DNA of 64,000 bases from Plenodomus lindquistii (lineage: Eukaryota > Ascomycota > Dothideomycetes > Pleosporales > Leptosphaeriaceae): the NCBI GenBank assembly GCA_025504975.1, contig JANUWI010000005.1:2170001-2234000 (forward strand). Reading direction: 5' to 3'. Positions 1-10,328 of the stretch are shown here, piece after piece. Position 1 is the first letter of the stretch, and each line of letters begins with the position of its first letter. Both the position numbers and the translations under genes were made by a program. The notes below the pieces were generated by a model that did no database searches, had not been told where the DNA came from, and worked only from the letters and a program-made list of their open reading frames with translations.

Positions 1-643
1 GTCCCGGGGGATGATGTGGTGGAGGTTATTGAGGAGTCTGATGATTATAGGGAACGGAGGGGAAATCGGAGAAGTGGTGGATATCGGTGAGTTGGACATG
101 TGATTAGTGTGTGGAATGCAGGCTGACAGCTGATACAGGTGAAATATTCCCGACGGCGATGCGCTTTGCGACGCGTTTTTGACACATGCATGCACCTTTG
201 ATGTTACACGTTATTTACCCTTCTTGTTCTTTCTTCTCAAACATACACGGTCATACTCTTGGCTAGAGCATTGTACGATTTCGCGTAATGTGTATCACTT
301 CTGGCGTTGTTGGGCGGATTGCATGGAGCGCGGCGGAGGTAAGGATCAACGGAACGGACGCATGACGGGACGGTACATGAGCTTGAAAGGACTGATCCCC
401 CCCAATACAGTTTGCTACAATCAGTATGTAATCGACGCATTGTGGCGCGCTCACGCGTCAGCGATTGATTTATCAAGTTAGCGAGTATATAGCAATCTTA
501 TCCGACTTGAAAAAGTCTCATTCTACGTAAACTGATTATAGCTATATATAAACTCGTGTTTATATACCTCCATCCACCTTGTACAGTCCGACTATACATC
601 TCATCGTTAAAACTCTCATTACTACATCATTAACATCCACCAC
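1..643. other. Intergenic, no gene recognised
   Basis: No reading frame here looks like a conserved protein. The longest frame (about 100 codons near 179-481) has no recognisable domain and competes with overlapping frames on the other strand. The stretch just before 644 is C-rich and lies immediately downstream of the stop codon of the minus-strand AlkB-like gene, so it probably includes that gene's 3' untranslated region. Confidence 0.5.
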
Positions 644-3577
644 TCACAACAACCCCCTCCCATCATACCCCCCCTCATCCCCCCCAACCACATACCCTGG
701 CCTATCCGCCTCCCCCAAAGACTCCAACGCAATCCTCCGACACGTCAACGCAAACCTCAACTTCCCCGCATGCCCAACCGCATGCTCATAATACCTCTGC
801 AACCCCCTCCCATGCATAACCACCACATCCCCATGTCCCAGCGCCAAATCCAGCACATCTCTCGCCTGGCCCCTAGCCTTTAATCCCAGTTCCGCTGGAA
901 TTTGCTTGCGACGCGCGTTATACGCTTTTGTGTCTGAGAGTTTTAATGCTTCGAGCTCGGGTTGGAGAGCGAGGCGTTGGGTGTAGGACTTGCAGCCTGG
1001 CAAGGGTGGCGCGTCGTCGTAGATACCGGATGTGGAGACGCCGTGGTAGTGGCGGGCTTTCATGCGGATGCGCATGGTGCCTGGGGCGCCGAGGGAGAGC
1101 GTGGCGATTGTGGGGCCCAGACCGGTTTCGCCGTCGTCGTGGTAGGTTATTTTTTGGCCTTCGAAGTAGCCTAGGGCGAGGACTTCGTTGAAGTCGGTGT
1201 GCGAGTAAGGGGAAAGCGGCTGTGCGGGTGGGTTGGTAGGGGGTTCTGGGGCGAGGAGCAGGCGGGCGGCCCAGTTTAGACGGCTGCGTGTCGAGGTTAT
1301 GGGGCGTGCGGCGTTTTCAAAAGGGTAGGAATTTGCGGCGGCGATGAATTTGTAGGGCATGCCGTAGTTTACGGTGAATTGCCGACTGTAGTTTGGACCC
1401 TTGAGTTGTCCATTTGGCATGGGGTGGCGGACAAGGCCAATGTCGGTCTGTTGTAGCTCTTCAAACATCTCGTCAGGGCCACCGGCTTCCTCAAGTACGG
1501 TCTTGTTGGCTATCATGTGGGTGATGAAGCCCTCTATTCCAGGAACCGTATACCGATTGATGCGGTAGCCATGGGAGAAAGAGACGCGCACGTCGATCAG
1601 TGGGGAGGTAATGTCTCGAGAGAGAGTGTAGGCGCTCGTGACGGGCCAAAGGGGGTCGCGGAGGGAAAGCGCGGGGACCAACGTGTGGGGTGGGGTCTTG
1701 GTGAAGGTGCAGGAGGGGTTGCTGCATTTCCAACCCTGCCAGGCGAGGCGTGAGGTGCAGCGGCCGCAAGAGGGGCAGACGATGCCGAGCCAGAAGGCCT
1801 CAGAGGTATCTTCACCTGGGACAGAGTGCGCCGAGATCTCAGCATAGTTGGATGTGAGAGGGTACTCGTGATCGTCGTTTGGCCAGGGCGTCTTTTGCTT
1901 GAGGAACCGAGGGTCATAGACGAGCGTTCCGTCTTCTGGCTCGCAGATCTTGCCGTGATCATCAATCTTCCAGAATCGTGAGCAGGTAGGCTGGAGACAC
2001 ATCCAACCATTCAAGTACACCTGCGCGGATGTCTTGTCGCACTCTGAACAAACCTGCTGGACTGGAGACGGCAGCGAGCCCAGCTCGACACGCTCATCTG
2101 TGTCCTTTGGTCGCCACCACGACTCCTTCTTTGTGTTGAGCTTTTCGAAGCGATAACGCACAATGACCTTCTTGCCATCCTTCTCCGACCAGATGTGTGT
2201 TGGCTTGAAGTAGTCCAACACACAATATTGGTGAGGCGGCTGCGACGGGAAATGCGGATTGTCAACACCAACCAAAACTACAACAGGATTGAAATGGCTC
2301 ATGTTGTTGCGAAGATTCTGCGCAATAGAAGAGTCCTCCACTTGGTCCCTCCCACTTTTGAGTTCGCCAGTGTCCTTGTCCTTTAGCTGCCCACCGCCAG
2401 CTCTGGAAATCACAACATGGCTGTCGGTATAGTCGCGAGGATGGGCAACCTTGTCGAACATGAAACCTCGGGCAAAACCGCCAGTCGAATAGCATGCACT
2501 CTGGTAAGCGCGGTAGTAATGTAGAGTCTCACACAACTCTTGACGTCCGTCTGCCCATACCTCAGGTGCACCGGCAGGCTCTGGTCTGACCTTCTCACGA
2601 TGCGTAAGCAGCGCAGAAAGGCTCAGAAGTTCTTCGAGCTCTTTTGTAATGTCTGAGACAACTAGAGCATCTAGAGCACCCTCAATCTCTGTCGTGGGGA
2701 GTGAATCTGCGATTGGAGGAACGTCAACTTCGATAGCTGCCGCAAGTGACGGACCGGATTCGAGCGGAGATGGAGAACTGCATGTTCTATCGCTGACACC
2801 AGAGTCAGAGGTCGGAGTCAGAGGTCGGACTGGCTGCTTCGACGTTTGAGGGAATAGCGGTTGGGCCGTATATCGCGCACTGCACGCAGCAGGTCCTGGC
2901 GTCTTGGGGCTGTTTTCAGGCGTGAGAGGATTCCATTTAATGAATGTGCTCGTATCTTGCATCTCGGCATTGGTCTCGTGGTCATGATCGTCCTCGTTGT
3001 GGGGTGAAGCCACCTCACCGGCAGAAGTGGCAGGCGCAGTCGAAGCTTGGGGAAGACCTCCGACTTCCTGATCTATCACTTGACGAAGGCGTCCAGAGTC
3101 AATGCTGAGAGCCACGATGTTCGACAGTGGCGTTTCATCAATCAGAGCATCTTCTTTGGTGTTGACTTGCTCTTCAATACGGAACCCATATTTGTTGTTA
3201 CCCGTCTTACGTGGGTCTTTCGGTGATTGGACCAATTGCGACCTGAGCTTCCCACTGGTCTTTGATCTTGAAGCAGCTGAAGTCTTCGCACAGGGCTTAG
3301 GCTTCGGCTTGGGCGGTGGAGGGAGGTAATTGTCTTCCAGTCTCACCGGGGCCTTTCTCACTCTCTGGGGTCGGTGAGATGCTAGAGTGCCGTAATCTTT
3401 GAAGTCATGCTGTGACTCTTCCGAACCCAAAGTCGTGTCAATTCTGCGTCTCTTGACCGGCTCCTCTTGTGCCCAATCTGATTCAATATCCTCAGCGTCT
3501 GTAGAGGAAGTGGTACTTTCCTCTAGTGCCTCGACAGTGGGCTGATTGGAACGCAGCTGTCGCTTCGAGGTGCGCAT
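644..3577 (-). CDS. AlkB-like 2-oxoglutarate/Fe(II) dioxygenase with duplicated Cys4 motifs
   Basis: A 977-aa, apparently intronless protein. The C-terminal part reads as an AlkB-family dioxygenase: an iron-binding HDD at about residues 813-815 in the context YHDDGE, a following LGP-TIATLSLG strand, a second iron-ligand candidate His at about 932 (YYEHAV), and the 2-oxoglutarate-binding type Arg near 941 (RFALTCRR). AlkB enzymes oxidatively demethylate alkylated nucleic acid bases; the substrate here is unknown. In the middle are two similar C-x2-C...GW-x-C-x4-C motifs, at about 510-532 and 601-623, probably zinc-binding. The first roughly 400 residues are low-complexity, acidic and basic, with an RRR-type nuclear-signal-like patch, and look disordered. 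The frame remains open to 3694 but has no ATG there; the first ATG, with A at -3, is at 3577. It is transcribed away from the acyl-CoA ligase, with a shared upstream region. Confidence 0.8.
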   Translation of the reverse strand: MRTSKRQLRSNQPTVEALEESTTSSTDAEDIESDWAQEEPVKRRRIDTTLGSEESQHDFKDYGTLASHRPQRVRKAPVRLEDNYLPPPPKPKPKPCAKTSAASRSKTSGKLRSQLVQSPKDPRKTGNNKYGFRIEEQVNTKEDALIDETPLSNIVALSIDSGRLRQVIDQEVGGLPQASTAPATSAGEVASPHNEDDHDHETNAEMQDTSTFIKWNPLTPENSPKTPGPAACSARYTAQPLFPQTSKQPVRPLTPTSDSGVSDRTCSSPSPLESGPSLAAAIEVDVPPIADSLPTTEIEGALDALVVSDITKELEELLSLSALLTHREKVRPEPAGAPEVWADGRQELCETLHYYRAYQSACYSTGGFARGFMFDKVAHPRDYTDSHVVISRAGGGQLKDKDTGELKSGRDQVEDSSIAQNLRNNMSHFNPVVVLVGVDNPHFPSQPPHQYCVLDYFKPTHIWSEKDGKKVIVRYRFEKLNTKKESWWRPKDTDERVELGSLPSPVQQVCSECDKTSAQVYLNGWMCLQPTCSRFWKIDDHGKICEPEDGTLVYDPRFLKQKTPWPNDDHEYPLTSNYAEISAHSVPGEDTSEAFWLGIVCPSCGRCTSRLAWQGWKCSNPSCTFTKTPPHTLVPALSLRDPLWPVTSAYTLSRDITSPLIDVRVSFSHGYRINRYTVPGIEGFITHMIANKTVLEEAGGPDEMFEELQQTDIGLVRHPMPNGQLKGPNYSRQFTVNYGMPYKFIAAANSYPFENAARPITSTRSRLNWAARLLLAPEPPTNPPAQPLSPYSHTDFNEVLALGYFEGQKITYHDDGETGLGPTIATLSLGAPGTMRIRMKARHYHGVSTSGIYDDAPPLPGCKSYTQRLALQPELEALKLSDTKAYNARRKQIPAELGLKARGQARDVLDLALGHGDVVVMHGRGLQRYYEHAVGHAGKLRFALTCRRIALESLGEADRPGYVVGGDEGGYDGRGLL

Positions 3578-4349
3578 CTTTGGCCAATTGTGAGTGGTGA
3601 GCTTGTGTCGATTGCTTCTCCTGAGGGATGAGGCTGACCTCTGCGACACTCTGTGAGACTTTGGCAATAGTATGGCGAGACAGGTAGTGTACAATGGTGA
3701 TGTCGCAAGTTAAAGTGGAGGGCGGAGGATAGGTGGAAATGGGAGGGTTGCTTAGTAAGAAAATTTGACGATAGCCAAAGGCTCTCATGCAGTGATTCAC
3801 CGCGGTGAAGGTGAAGTCGGCGCAACTTGCAGCCCTCCAGCCCCGACGTTCCCAATCCCGTGGTACCATGGTACGCGGTCGCGCCAATCGGCGCTGCGCT
3901 TCCGGGCCCGCATGGCCAGTCGCGAATCTTCTTGGTGGATTCTAGGTACTGCGTTGCGAGATACTAATACTATGCTGACGCATGTTTATGTCTTGAGGTG
4001 CCCAGGTGTTGTTCGAATCCACCCAAGCTACCGCTCACGTGAGGCTGTACTCGGCAAACCCAATGTAGCCTACCCGCGTTGCGCTAACCTACTTGGGGCT
4101 GCACCTCGGTACCCCAGTTTTCTCCACATGCACTCGCCGATGATGTCGGCGGCAGGGAGCAGCTGCAGCCCGGAGCTGATTCGGTGCTGACGCTGGGCGA
4201 GTTCTTAAAGGAGGTGCGGCTTCCGACGAACTCTTTTCTTGTGCTGTTGCGTCTGACTGCTGCAGGTACACATTGCCATTAGATACGTGAGTGCAGCCTC
4301 AGTCCAATGGGCGCGCAACACGGCTGACAAGACGCAGATAGCCGTAAAA
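3578..4349. promoter_or_regulatory. Shared upstream region of two divergent genes
   Basis: This 772-bp gap lies between the start codons of the AlkB-like gene (minus) and the acyl-CoA ligase gene (plus), so it must contain both promoters. I see no convincing conserved gene in it. A possible 5'-UTR intron of the ligase may lie between about 4200 and 4340, since gtgag and gcag strings occur there, but it cannot be proven from sequence alone. Confidence 0.5.
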
Positions 4350-6251
4350 ATGCCCTTCACGCCCCCAGCATGGGTGCCGCAGCTTCCCTTTGACCCGCCC
4401 GACTCCATCACCGTCGCCGACTTCATCCTAGACGAGAATTATGGCCGCCATCCTCTCGGTTATTCAAACAATCCCTTTACGTGCGGGCTGACGGGCAAGA
4501 CGTACAGCAGCCTCGATGTAAGGGATCGCGTCGACTACCTGGCACGAGGGCTGGCAAAGGAGCTAGGCTTCGCGCCAAACAAGGGCACTGAGTGGGACAA
4601 GGTCATTGCCGTCTTCTCGGTGAACACTGTGCGTGATCAGAAAGTTAACATGGCGCACAAACACTGATGTCGTGATAGCTGGACACTCTTCCGTTAGCAT
4701 GGGCAACACACCGCCTTGGAGGCCTGCAAACCCCTGCCAACGCTGCATACAGCGCCGCCGAACTCGAGTACCAACTCAAAAACTCGGGCGCGAAGGCTCT
4801 CTTTACATGCGTCCCTCTGCTGGCGACTGCTCGCGAAGCCGCAAAGAACAGCGGCATCCCAGAGAACCGCATCTACATCCTCGAAGTTCCGGAGCAGCTC
4901 GGCGGCAAGGCCCCCAGTGGTATGAAGACAGTAGACGACTTTATACGCGAGGGTCAGAAGCTAGATCGCCTGGAACCATTGAATTGGCAAAAGGGCGATG
5001 GCGCGAAGAAGACGGCCTTCCTCTGCTACTCGAGCGGCACCTCTGGACTCCCCAAGGGTGTTATGATTTCGCATCGTAATGTCATTGCTAATACCTGTGA
5101 GTGTTCGCAAGGAACCGTCTTCCTCTGGAGCTAACATCTGTAGTGCAAATCAAGACCTTCGAAAAGCCATACAGAGATACTATCATCAAAGACGTGCGCA
5201 ATCAGTCGGACTATACGGAGAACGCTCTGGGTCTCTTGCCCATGTCACACATCTATGGTCTTGTCGTCATCTGCCACTCCAGCATGTATCGTGGCGACGG
5301 TGTAATTGTCCTGCCCAAGTTCGAATTTGCAAGCACGCTACAAGCCATTCAAGACTACAAGATCAACTCGCTGTTTTTGGTCCCGCCGATCATTATTCTG
5401 ATGACCAAGAACAAGCCCTTGCTTGATAAGTACGATCTGAGCTCTGTCTGGTCACTGTTCACTGGCGCGGCGCCTCTCGGTTCAGAAACAGCTGAAGACT
5501 TGCAGAAGATCTTCCCATCTTGGAAGATCCGACAGGGTTACGGACTTACTGAGACCTGCACCGTCGTGTGCTCAAGCTCCCCCACAGACATTTGGTTCGG
5601 TTCTTCTGGCTCGCTCCTCCCTGGTATCGAAGTCAAGATTGTCACCCCCGAAGGCAAGGAGATTACCACCTATGACGAGCCCGGCGAGCTGTGCGTCAAG
5701 AGCCCTGCAGTCGTGCTTGGCTACCTCAACAACGACAAAGCAAACGCAGAGACCTTCATAGATGGCTACATGCATACGGGCGATGAGGCAGTAATAAGGA
5801 AGGCTGCTTCTGGAATCGAGCACGTCTTCATTACCGATCGGATAAAGGAGTTGATCAAGGTTCAGGTACGCCTTCCCTAGCCCTTGACCGCTACAAACAT
5901 GCTAACAATGACCAGGGCCACCAAGTCGCGCCTGCTGAACTGGAAGCCCATCTGCTCACCCACCCCGCAGTCAACGACTGCGCCGTGATCCAGATCCCCA
6001 ACGAGAAGACTGGTGAAGTGCCCAAGGCCTATGTTGTCAAGTCGCCTAGTGTCGGGCTCGAGGAGAATGATCGCCTCCTCGCCCGCAGCATCCAACAGCA
6101 TGTTGAGAAGCACAAGGCGAGGTACAAGTGGATCTCTGGTGGTGTCGAGTTTATTGACGAGATCCCCAAGTCGCCCTCGGGTAAGATTCTGAGACGATTG
6201 TTGAGAGACAAGGAGAAAGAGAAGAGGAGGAAGGCTGGGAGCAAGTTGTAA
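4350..6251 (+). CDS. 4-coumarate-CoA ligase-like acyl-CoA synthetase, predicted peroxisomal
   Basis: Four exons (4350-4628, 4679-5096, 5144-5865, 5916-6251) give 584 aa with all phases matching. The enzyme would activate a carboxylic acid with ATP to an acyl-adenylate and then to the CoA thioester. Visible ANL-superfamily motifs are the P-loop SSGTSGLPKGV at about 213-223, GYGLTET, the hinge-region TGD (YMHTGDEAV), and the C-terminal catalytic Lys in SPSGKILRR at about 563. The protein ends in -SKL, a canonical type 1 peroxisomal targeting signal. The substrate cannot be read from sequence: candidates are medium- or long-chain fatty acids, phenylpropanoids or a secondary-metabolite precursor, but there is no biosynthetic cluster around it. 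The start was chosen as the first ATG; the upstream in-frame start at 4287 is only GTG. Intron 3 ends within an ACCAG acceptor. Confidence 0.88.
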
Positions 6252-6514
6252 TTTGGTGTGGGCATATCATAATATACCTGCTTTTTGAATATTGTTAACT
6301 GTCTGATACGAGAGCTCGCTGTGCGTGACGTCGTCTTACTGCCTTGTCGGGGCTGTGTTTGTGCTGCATATGATCGTATGCATGCCAAGATTCAGCCTAA
6401 GGTTCAGCCCCAGCCTCAGCCTCATTTGGTGGCCTCCCATCCGACACCTTCATAAACAGCAGGAGTAGGAACCGGATCGGTTTTGCACATTGCACAATCA
6501 TCGTCTCATTGACC

Positions 6515-7653
6515 ATGTCAGGACTCGAAGTGGCAGGCGTAGTCTTAAGCGTCGTACCAGTTGCAATTACCGTTCTTGAAACAGTCGGAGGCATCGCAAG
6601 AAGTTTATTCTTCTTCCTTGAATACTATGGTCCACCCGGACTCATTCTGTACGTGTTTGGGAGTCGCGGCATGTGGCAGCTCCAAGCACAGGTTTTGTGT
6701 AGCCCGGACGACAGGCAAGTAATGGATTTCAAGACGTCGGCACAAGCAGATAGCAACATTATTGCTGTGGCGGTAAGTACCCATGCTCATCGCGCAGATC
6801 GGTAATGTTAACGCAGTTACAGGCTACAATTATAGCCCAGATTGCAATCACTGCGCTCTCGCTGGCGGACCTCAGTCGAACCCATTGGGTCGCCAGGGGC
6901 GCATTTACGTTCAGCTTATTATCGGCAATTATGGCAGTGTACTATGCAACAAGCCAGTATCGTAAAATGGGACGCTGTCTACGACCTGTGCAAGTGCGTG
7001 CTTGGATCAAAGGCAAAAGACACCGCTACTCCTGGCAACCGGCAAACTCGAAGAGAGTGCTCTATCAAGACGTTCTACCCTCGACGGCCTCGGTTCTGAC
7101 TGTCTCGGCACCCAATATGCTACTGTCAGCCTCCTTAAACTCATTTCTCGTTGGGCTTGGTGTCTACTTTGGACAGATCTGGATAAGAAGCCTCGACGAA
7201 GATGCGGGGGATTATGCAAGTCGCGCGGTGTTCATCACATATATTGTCAGCCTTCTCGTGTGCTACAGCATCTTCGGACTGTCGAGCCTTGTGGTAGCGG
7301 GCGAGAGCTATCAGAGCGAGAGGGAATTTCTCGACTTGGTACAGCCGAACCTGACTGCGGAAGATGGTCATCTGCGACACGCAGAGACTGTACAAAATGG
7401 CCCGGTTGGTGGAGAAGCCATGCGCGTGAGTTCCTCGCGCATTGTGGAACAAGACGTAGAGGCCACTGGGTCTCGGTCTCCACCTTCGGTTGACGACTCT
7501 GTGACACCGCCTCAGCAGGACAATGGCAGTGCGCCTTTGAAAGAAGGAGACAAGCAAGAGTTGGTTTCTGCACTGCGAGATCTTGTGGCATTACGCAAAA
7601 AGGCTGCAGAGGTTGATGAGCGTATTGTACAGATTTTGACAAAGTTGCAATGA
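6515..7653 (+). CDS. Multi-pass membrane protein of unknown function
   Basis: Two exons (6515-6772 and 6823-7653) give about 362 aa. The intron has donor gtaagt at 6773. Two acceptors fit in frame (ending at 6816 or 6822), differing by two residues. Hydrophobic segments are visible at about residues 5-25, 45-60, 86-105, 110-130, 190-215 and 235-260, followed by a hydrophilic tail ending in a short coiled-coil-like stretch (LRDLVALRKKAAEVDERI). The first 25 residues (MSGLEVAGVVLSVVPVAI...) resemble the helical N-termini common in fungal HeLo/STAND-type proteins. That is a weak similarity only, and no NACHT, prion or other effector domain follows. I do not recognise the family. It lies 263 bp downstream of the acyl-CoA ligase on the same strand. 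Confidence 0.65.
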
Positions 7654-8117
7654 CTTTTTGGATGAGGCACATATAAAGTAACATGACATTGTCAGGTTAA
7701 AGGCCGGGCGGGCAGTTGAATGAGGGAGCCTCGCAAAACTTAAGACGTTCTTGGTGGGGTTAAGGGCAATTGAATATATGAGGCAGTTCCACGACAGTGA
7801 CTCGTCTGATACTCATCATGTACATCTTGACAAATATCGATGCTTCCCAGGAGGAATCAATCTCGTGCATTCGGAGACGAAGACATGCCCAGGTGCTTAC
7901 CAATGACGTGCGTGGGGTCGGATGTGGTGCCCCTCAATCACCGACGCGCGCCCGCCCGAAAGAAAAAGTTGTTGGTGGAAGGCGCAATCAGCCATTTCTA
8001 AGCAGCGCCATACTACAACCTACAAATTACCCCTTGGACGCGGCAAAAGTTCGCGACCTGAACCTCTCTCTTTCTCTCATACACGCATAAACGACCCGTC
8101 TTGCACAGACTCATACA
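7654..8117. other. Intergenic, promoter of the sqt1-like gene
   Basis: The gap is 464 bp between two plus-strand genes and holds no recognisable gene. The last 100 bases before 8118 are pyrimidine-rich (ctctctctttctctc near 8060), a common feature upstream of highly expressed fungal genes, and probably represent the promoter and 5' UTR of the WD40 gene. Confidence 0.45.
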
Positions 8118-9635
8118 ATGGCGGCCCCAAACCCGGCCCAAGCCCACCAAGAAGATGATATCGATATTCACGATGAGGACAACACGCTTGACGCAGACGA
8201 GGCAGAGGAGATTGTCGAGGACGATGGCGACGTACCCATGGACTCGGACGACGAAGGCGATGATGGTGTTGAAATGACAATAAATCTGCAAAACGACTCA
8301 ATTGCGCATTTTGACGGACACAAGGACAGCATCTTCTGCATAGCGCAACATCCCGTGCACCCCGAGATCATAGCAACTGGTGGCGGTGACGATACTGGAT
8401 ACATTCTCGACGTCTCCTCAGCAGCTGCAGCGCAACCGAGTAGCGACGGCCAGCCCACCGAGCGCGAGAGCCTAAAGAGCATCTTCACACTAGACGGACA
8501 CAAGGACTCAATCAACGCAATCACATTCACCGAGCCCAAGGGTCAATTCGTCGCGACTGCTGGTCTGGACGGCAAGCTGCGCGTTTGGCAAGGCGTCCCC
8601 GAGGGTACAAAATGGAAACACCTAGCTGAGGCCTCGGAAGTAGAGGAAATCAACTGGCTCATCGCAAACCCCTCCGCCGACCACCCCAACGTCGTCGCAC
8701 TCGGCGCAAACGATGGATCTGTTTGGGTCTATCAGATCAGCACAGATAAGGGCAATGAGCTCCAGGTTCTGCAAGCATACTACCTCCACACCGAGACCTG
8801 CACAGCCGGCACATGGTCACCCGACGGTTCCCTCCTCGCGACTGTATCCGAAGACTCGAGTCTGTACGTCTGGGATGTATTCGGCCACGCTGCATCGCAG
8901 GGCCTCACATCAACAACAGATGCACAAACAGTCGTCGGCTTGACCGGCGTTGACGAACGTTTCCGCGTAGAAGGTGGACTATACTCTGTCGGCATCCCAC
9001 CATCCGGCGCATTCGTCGCTGTCGGCGGCCCAGAAGGCCAAATACGCATCGTCGGACTGCCGCGCCTCTCTCTCGCCGCACCAGCAGCTTCAACCTCGTC
9101 TAGCGGTGGTGGCGCAAAGAACAAAGCCGGTGGTGGGAAACAGGCTGGCGCAAAGGGCGGCGCGGCATCCGCAGGACAGACTGGCCAGATTCTCGCGAGT
9201 CTGCAGGCTGGCAGCGATAACGTCGAGTGCTTGAGCTTCTCGTCACCGCCGCTTACGCTCATGGCTGCCGGTAATGTCGACGGCTCCATTACACTATTCG
9301 ACACTGCACATCGCTTTGCCGTGCGTCGGCGGATAGAAGACGCGCATTCGGATGAGGACTACCCGCAGGCTGTTGTCAAGCTGGAGTTTGTTAAGAAGGA
9401 GGGTCCAGGTGGGTGGTTGTTGACTAGCGCGGGATACGATGGCGTGCTCAAGCGATGGGATACTCGTGGTGGCACAGCGGCTGCTGGCAGAGGACTGGTG
9501 GGTGAGTGGAAGGGACATAGGGGTGGGGGCGAGGGAGGAGGTATCATGGGCTTTGTACAGGGGAATGGGGAGGCTGTTATTACGGCTGGAGATGATCATG
9601 TTGCGTTGGTGTTCAAGACGCCTTTGTCACAGTAG
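8118..9635 (+). CDS. sqt1: WD40 ribosome-assembly protein, Sqt1/AAMP family
   Basis: A single-exon, 505-aa protein. Residues about 10-55 form a strongly acidic tail, followed by eight WD-like blades. Examples are GHKDSIFCIAQHP at about 69, GHKDSINAITFTEP at about 130, a W-type blade ending VWVYQIS at about 205, TWSPDGSLLATVSEDSSLYVWD at about 235, and the last blade AVITAGDDHVALVFKT at the C-terminus. This layout, an acidic N-terminus followed by an eight-bladed propeller, matches yeast Sqt1 and animal AAMP. Sqt1 is the dedicated chaperone that binds newly made ribosomal protein uL16 (Rpl10) before its loading on the 60S subunit. A low-complexity Gly/Ala/Lys insert sits between blades five and six (about 320-355). 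The assignment rests on domain layout and motif resemblance; another WD40 family cannot be fully excluded. Confidence 0.82.
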   Translation: MAAPNPAQAHQEDDIDIHDEDNTLDADEAEEIVEDDGDVPMDSDDEGDDGVEMTINLQNDSIAHFDGHKDSIFCIAQHPVHPEIIATGGGDDTGYILDVSSAAAAQPSSDGQPTERESLKSIFTLDGHKDSINAITFTEPKGQFVATAGLDGKLRVWQGVPEGTKWKHLAEASEVEEINWLIANPSADHPNVVALGANDGSVWVYQISTDKGNELQVLQAYYLHTETCTAGTWSPDGSLLATVSEDSSLYVWDVFGHAASQGLTSTTDAQTVVGLTGVDERFRVEGGLYSVGIPPSGAFVAVGGPEGQIRIVGLPRLSLAAPAASTSSSGGGAKNKAGGGKQAGAKGGAASAGQTGQILASLQAGSDNVECLSFSSPPLTLMAAGNVDGSITLFDTAHRFAVRRRIEDAHSDEDYPQAVVKLEFVKKEGPGGWLLTSAGYDGVLKRWDTRGGTAAAGRGLVGEWKGHRGGGEGGGIMGFVQGNGEAVITAGDDHVALVFKTPLSQ

Positions 9636-10246
9636 AAAGGTGGCATGGTTTGGGTATGAAGATGTAGAAACTCATGTTCTGGAGCATCTGTAGCTCGAAA
9701 GTTAATTGCGCGCGATGGCTGCAATGCGAATCATGACAATGCTGACATTGTGTTGACGCATTGTGATGCCTACACATACATACAATAGCTTTCACCAGAT
9801 ATCAGGACAGGGTCTCACGGTGAATGACAGTCAGGAAGGAGCGCTGGGTGAATCACGCAACTGCCTTATACAAACGCGACGACCCGTGCCTGCCCAAATC
9901 ACAATTGTGCGCTCAAACTTTTCCATTTCCTTTTCACGAAATCAACACACTCTCCAAACCAACAAAAACTCACACCTGTTCCCGTCACGACCCTCTTCAC
10001 AACATCTGTCCTGCAACACCGTCACAGCCTGGCCAATGCCAGACGGCCGCTAACCTCACCGCCCACCATCGGCGTGCCAGCCAATCGCACGAGTGCCGGA
10101 CTGTCCATCTGTCATCGTACGACCCCACCGCCCCAGCAAAGACCACGTTCATTGCCACCTTGCCCATTCACTTTCACCAGCCAAGCTCACATTCACTTTT
10201 ATTGGTTTCAATATAAGTCAAAATTTTGGTCATCAGTCCATCGAGA
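9636..10246. other. Intergenic upstream of tRNA-Cys
   Basis: No conserved reading frame was recognised between the stop codon of the sqt1-like gene and the tRNA. Overlapping open frames of 60-130 codons between 9763 and 10256 are mutually inconsistent and carry no known motif. Confidence 0.45.
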
Positions 10247-10328
10247 GGAACGGTAACTCAGTGGTAGAGTGTAGGATTGCAGCTCCGCGACAATCCTGAA
10301 GTCATCAGTTCGATCCTGGTTCGTTCCT
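10247..10328 (+). tRNA. tRNA-Cys (anticodon GCA) with a 10-nt intron
   Basis: The cloverleaf can be drawn completely. The acceptor strands GGAACGG (10247-10253) and TCGTTCC (10321-10327) pair with one G-U. The D stem is ACTC/GAGT, the anticodon stem is TAGGA with TCCTG (10294-10298), and the T stem is ATCAG/CTGGT around the loop TTCGATC. The anticodon GCA is at 10279-10281. A 10-nt intron (10283-10292) sits in the canonical place, one base 3' of the anticodon, so the mature tRNA is 72 nt before CCA addition. The discriminator base is T at 10328. The internal A and B boxes are present, as needed for RNA polymerase III. Confidence 0.95.
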
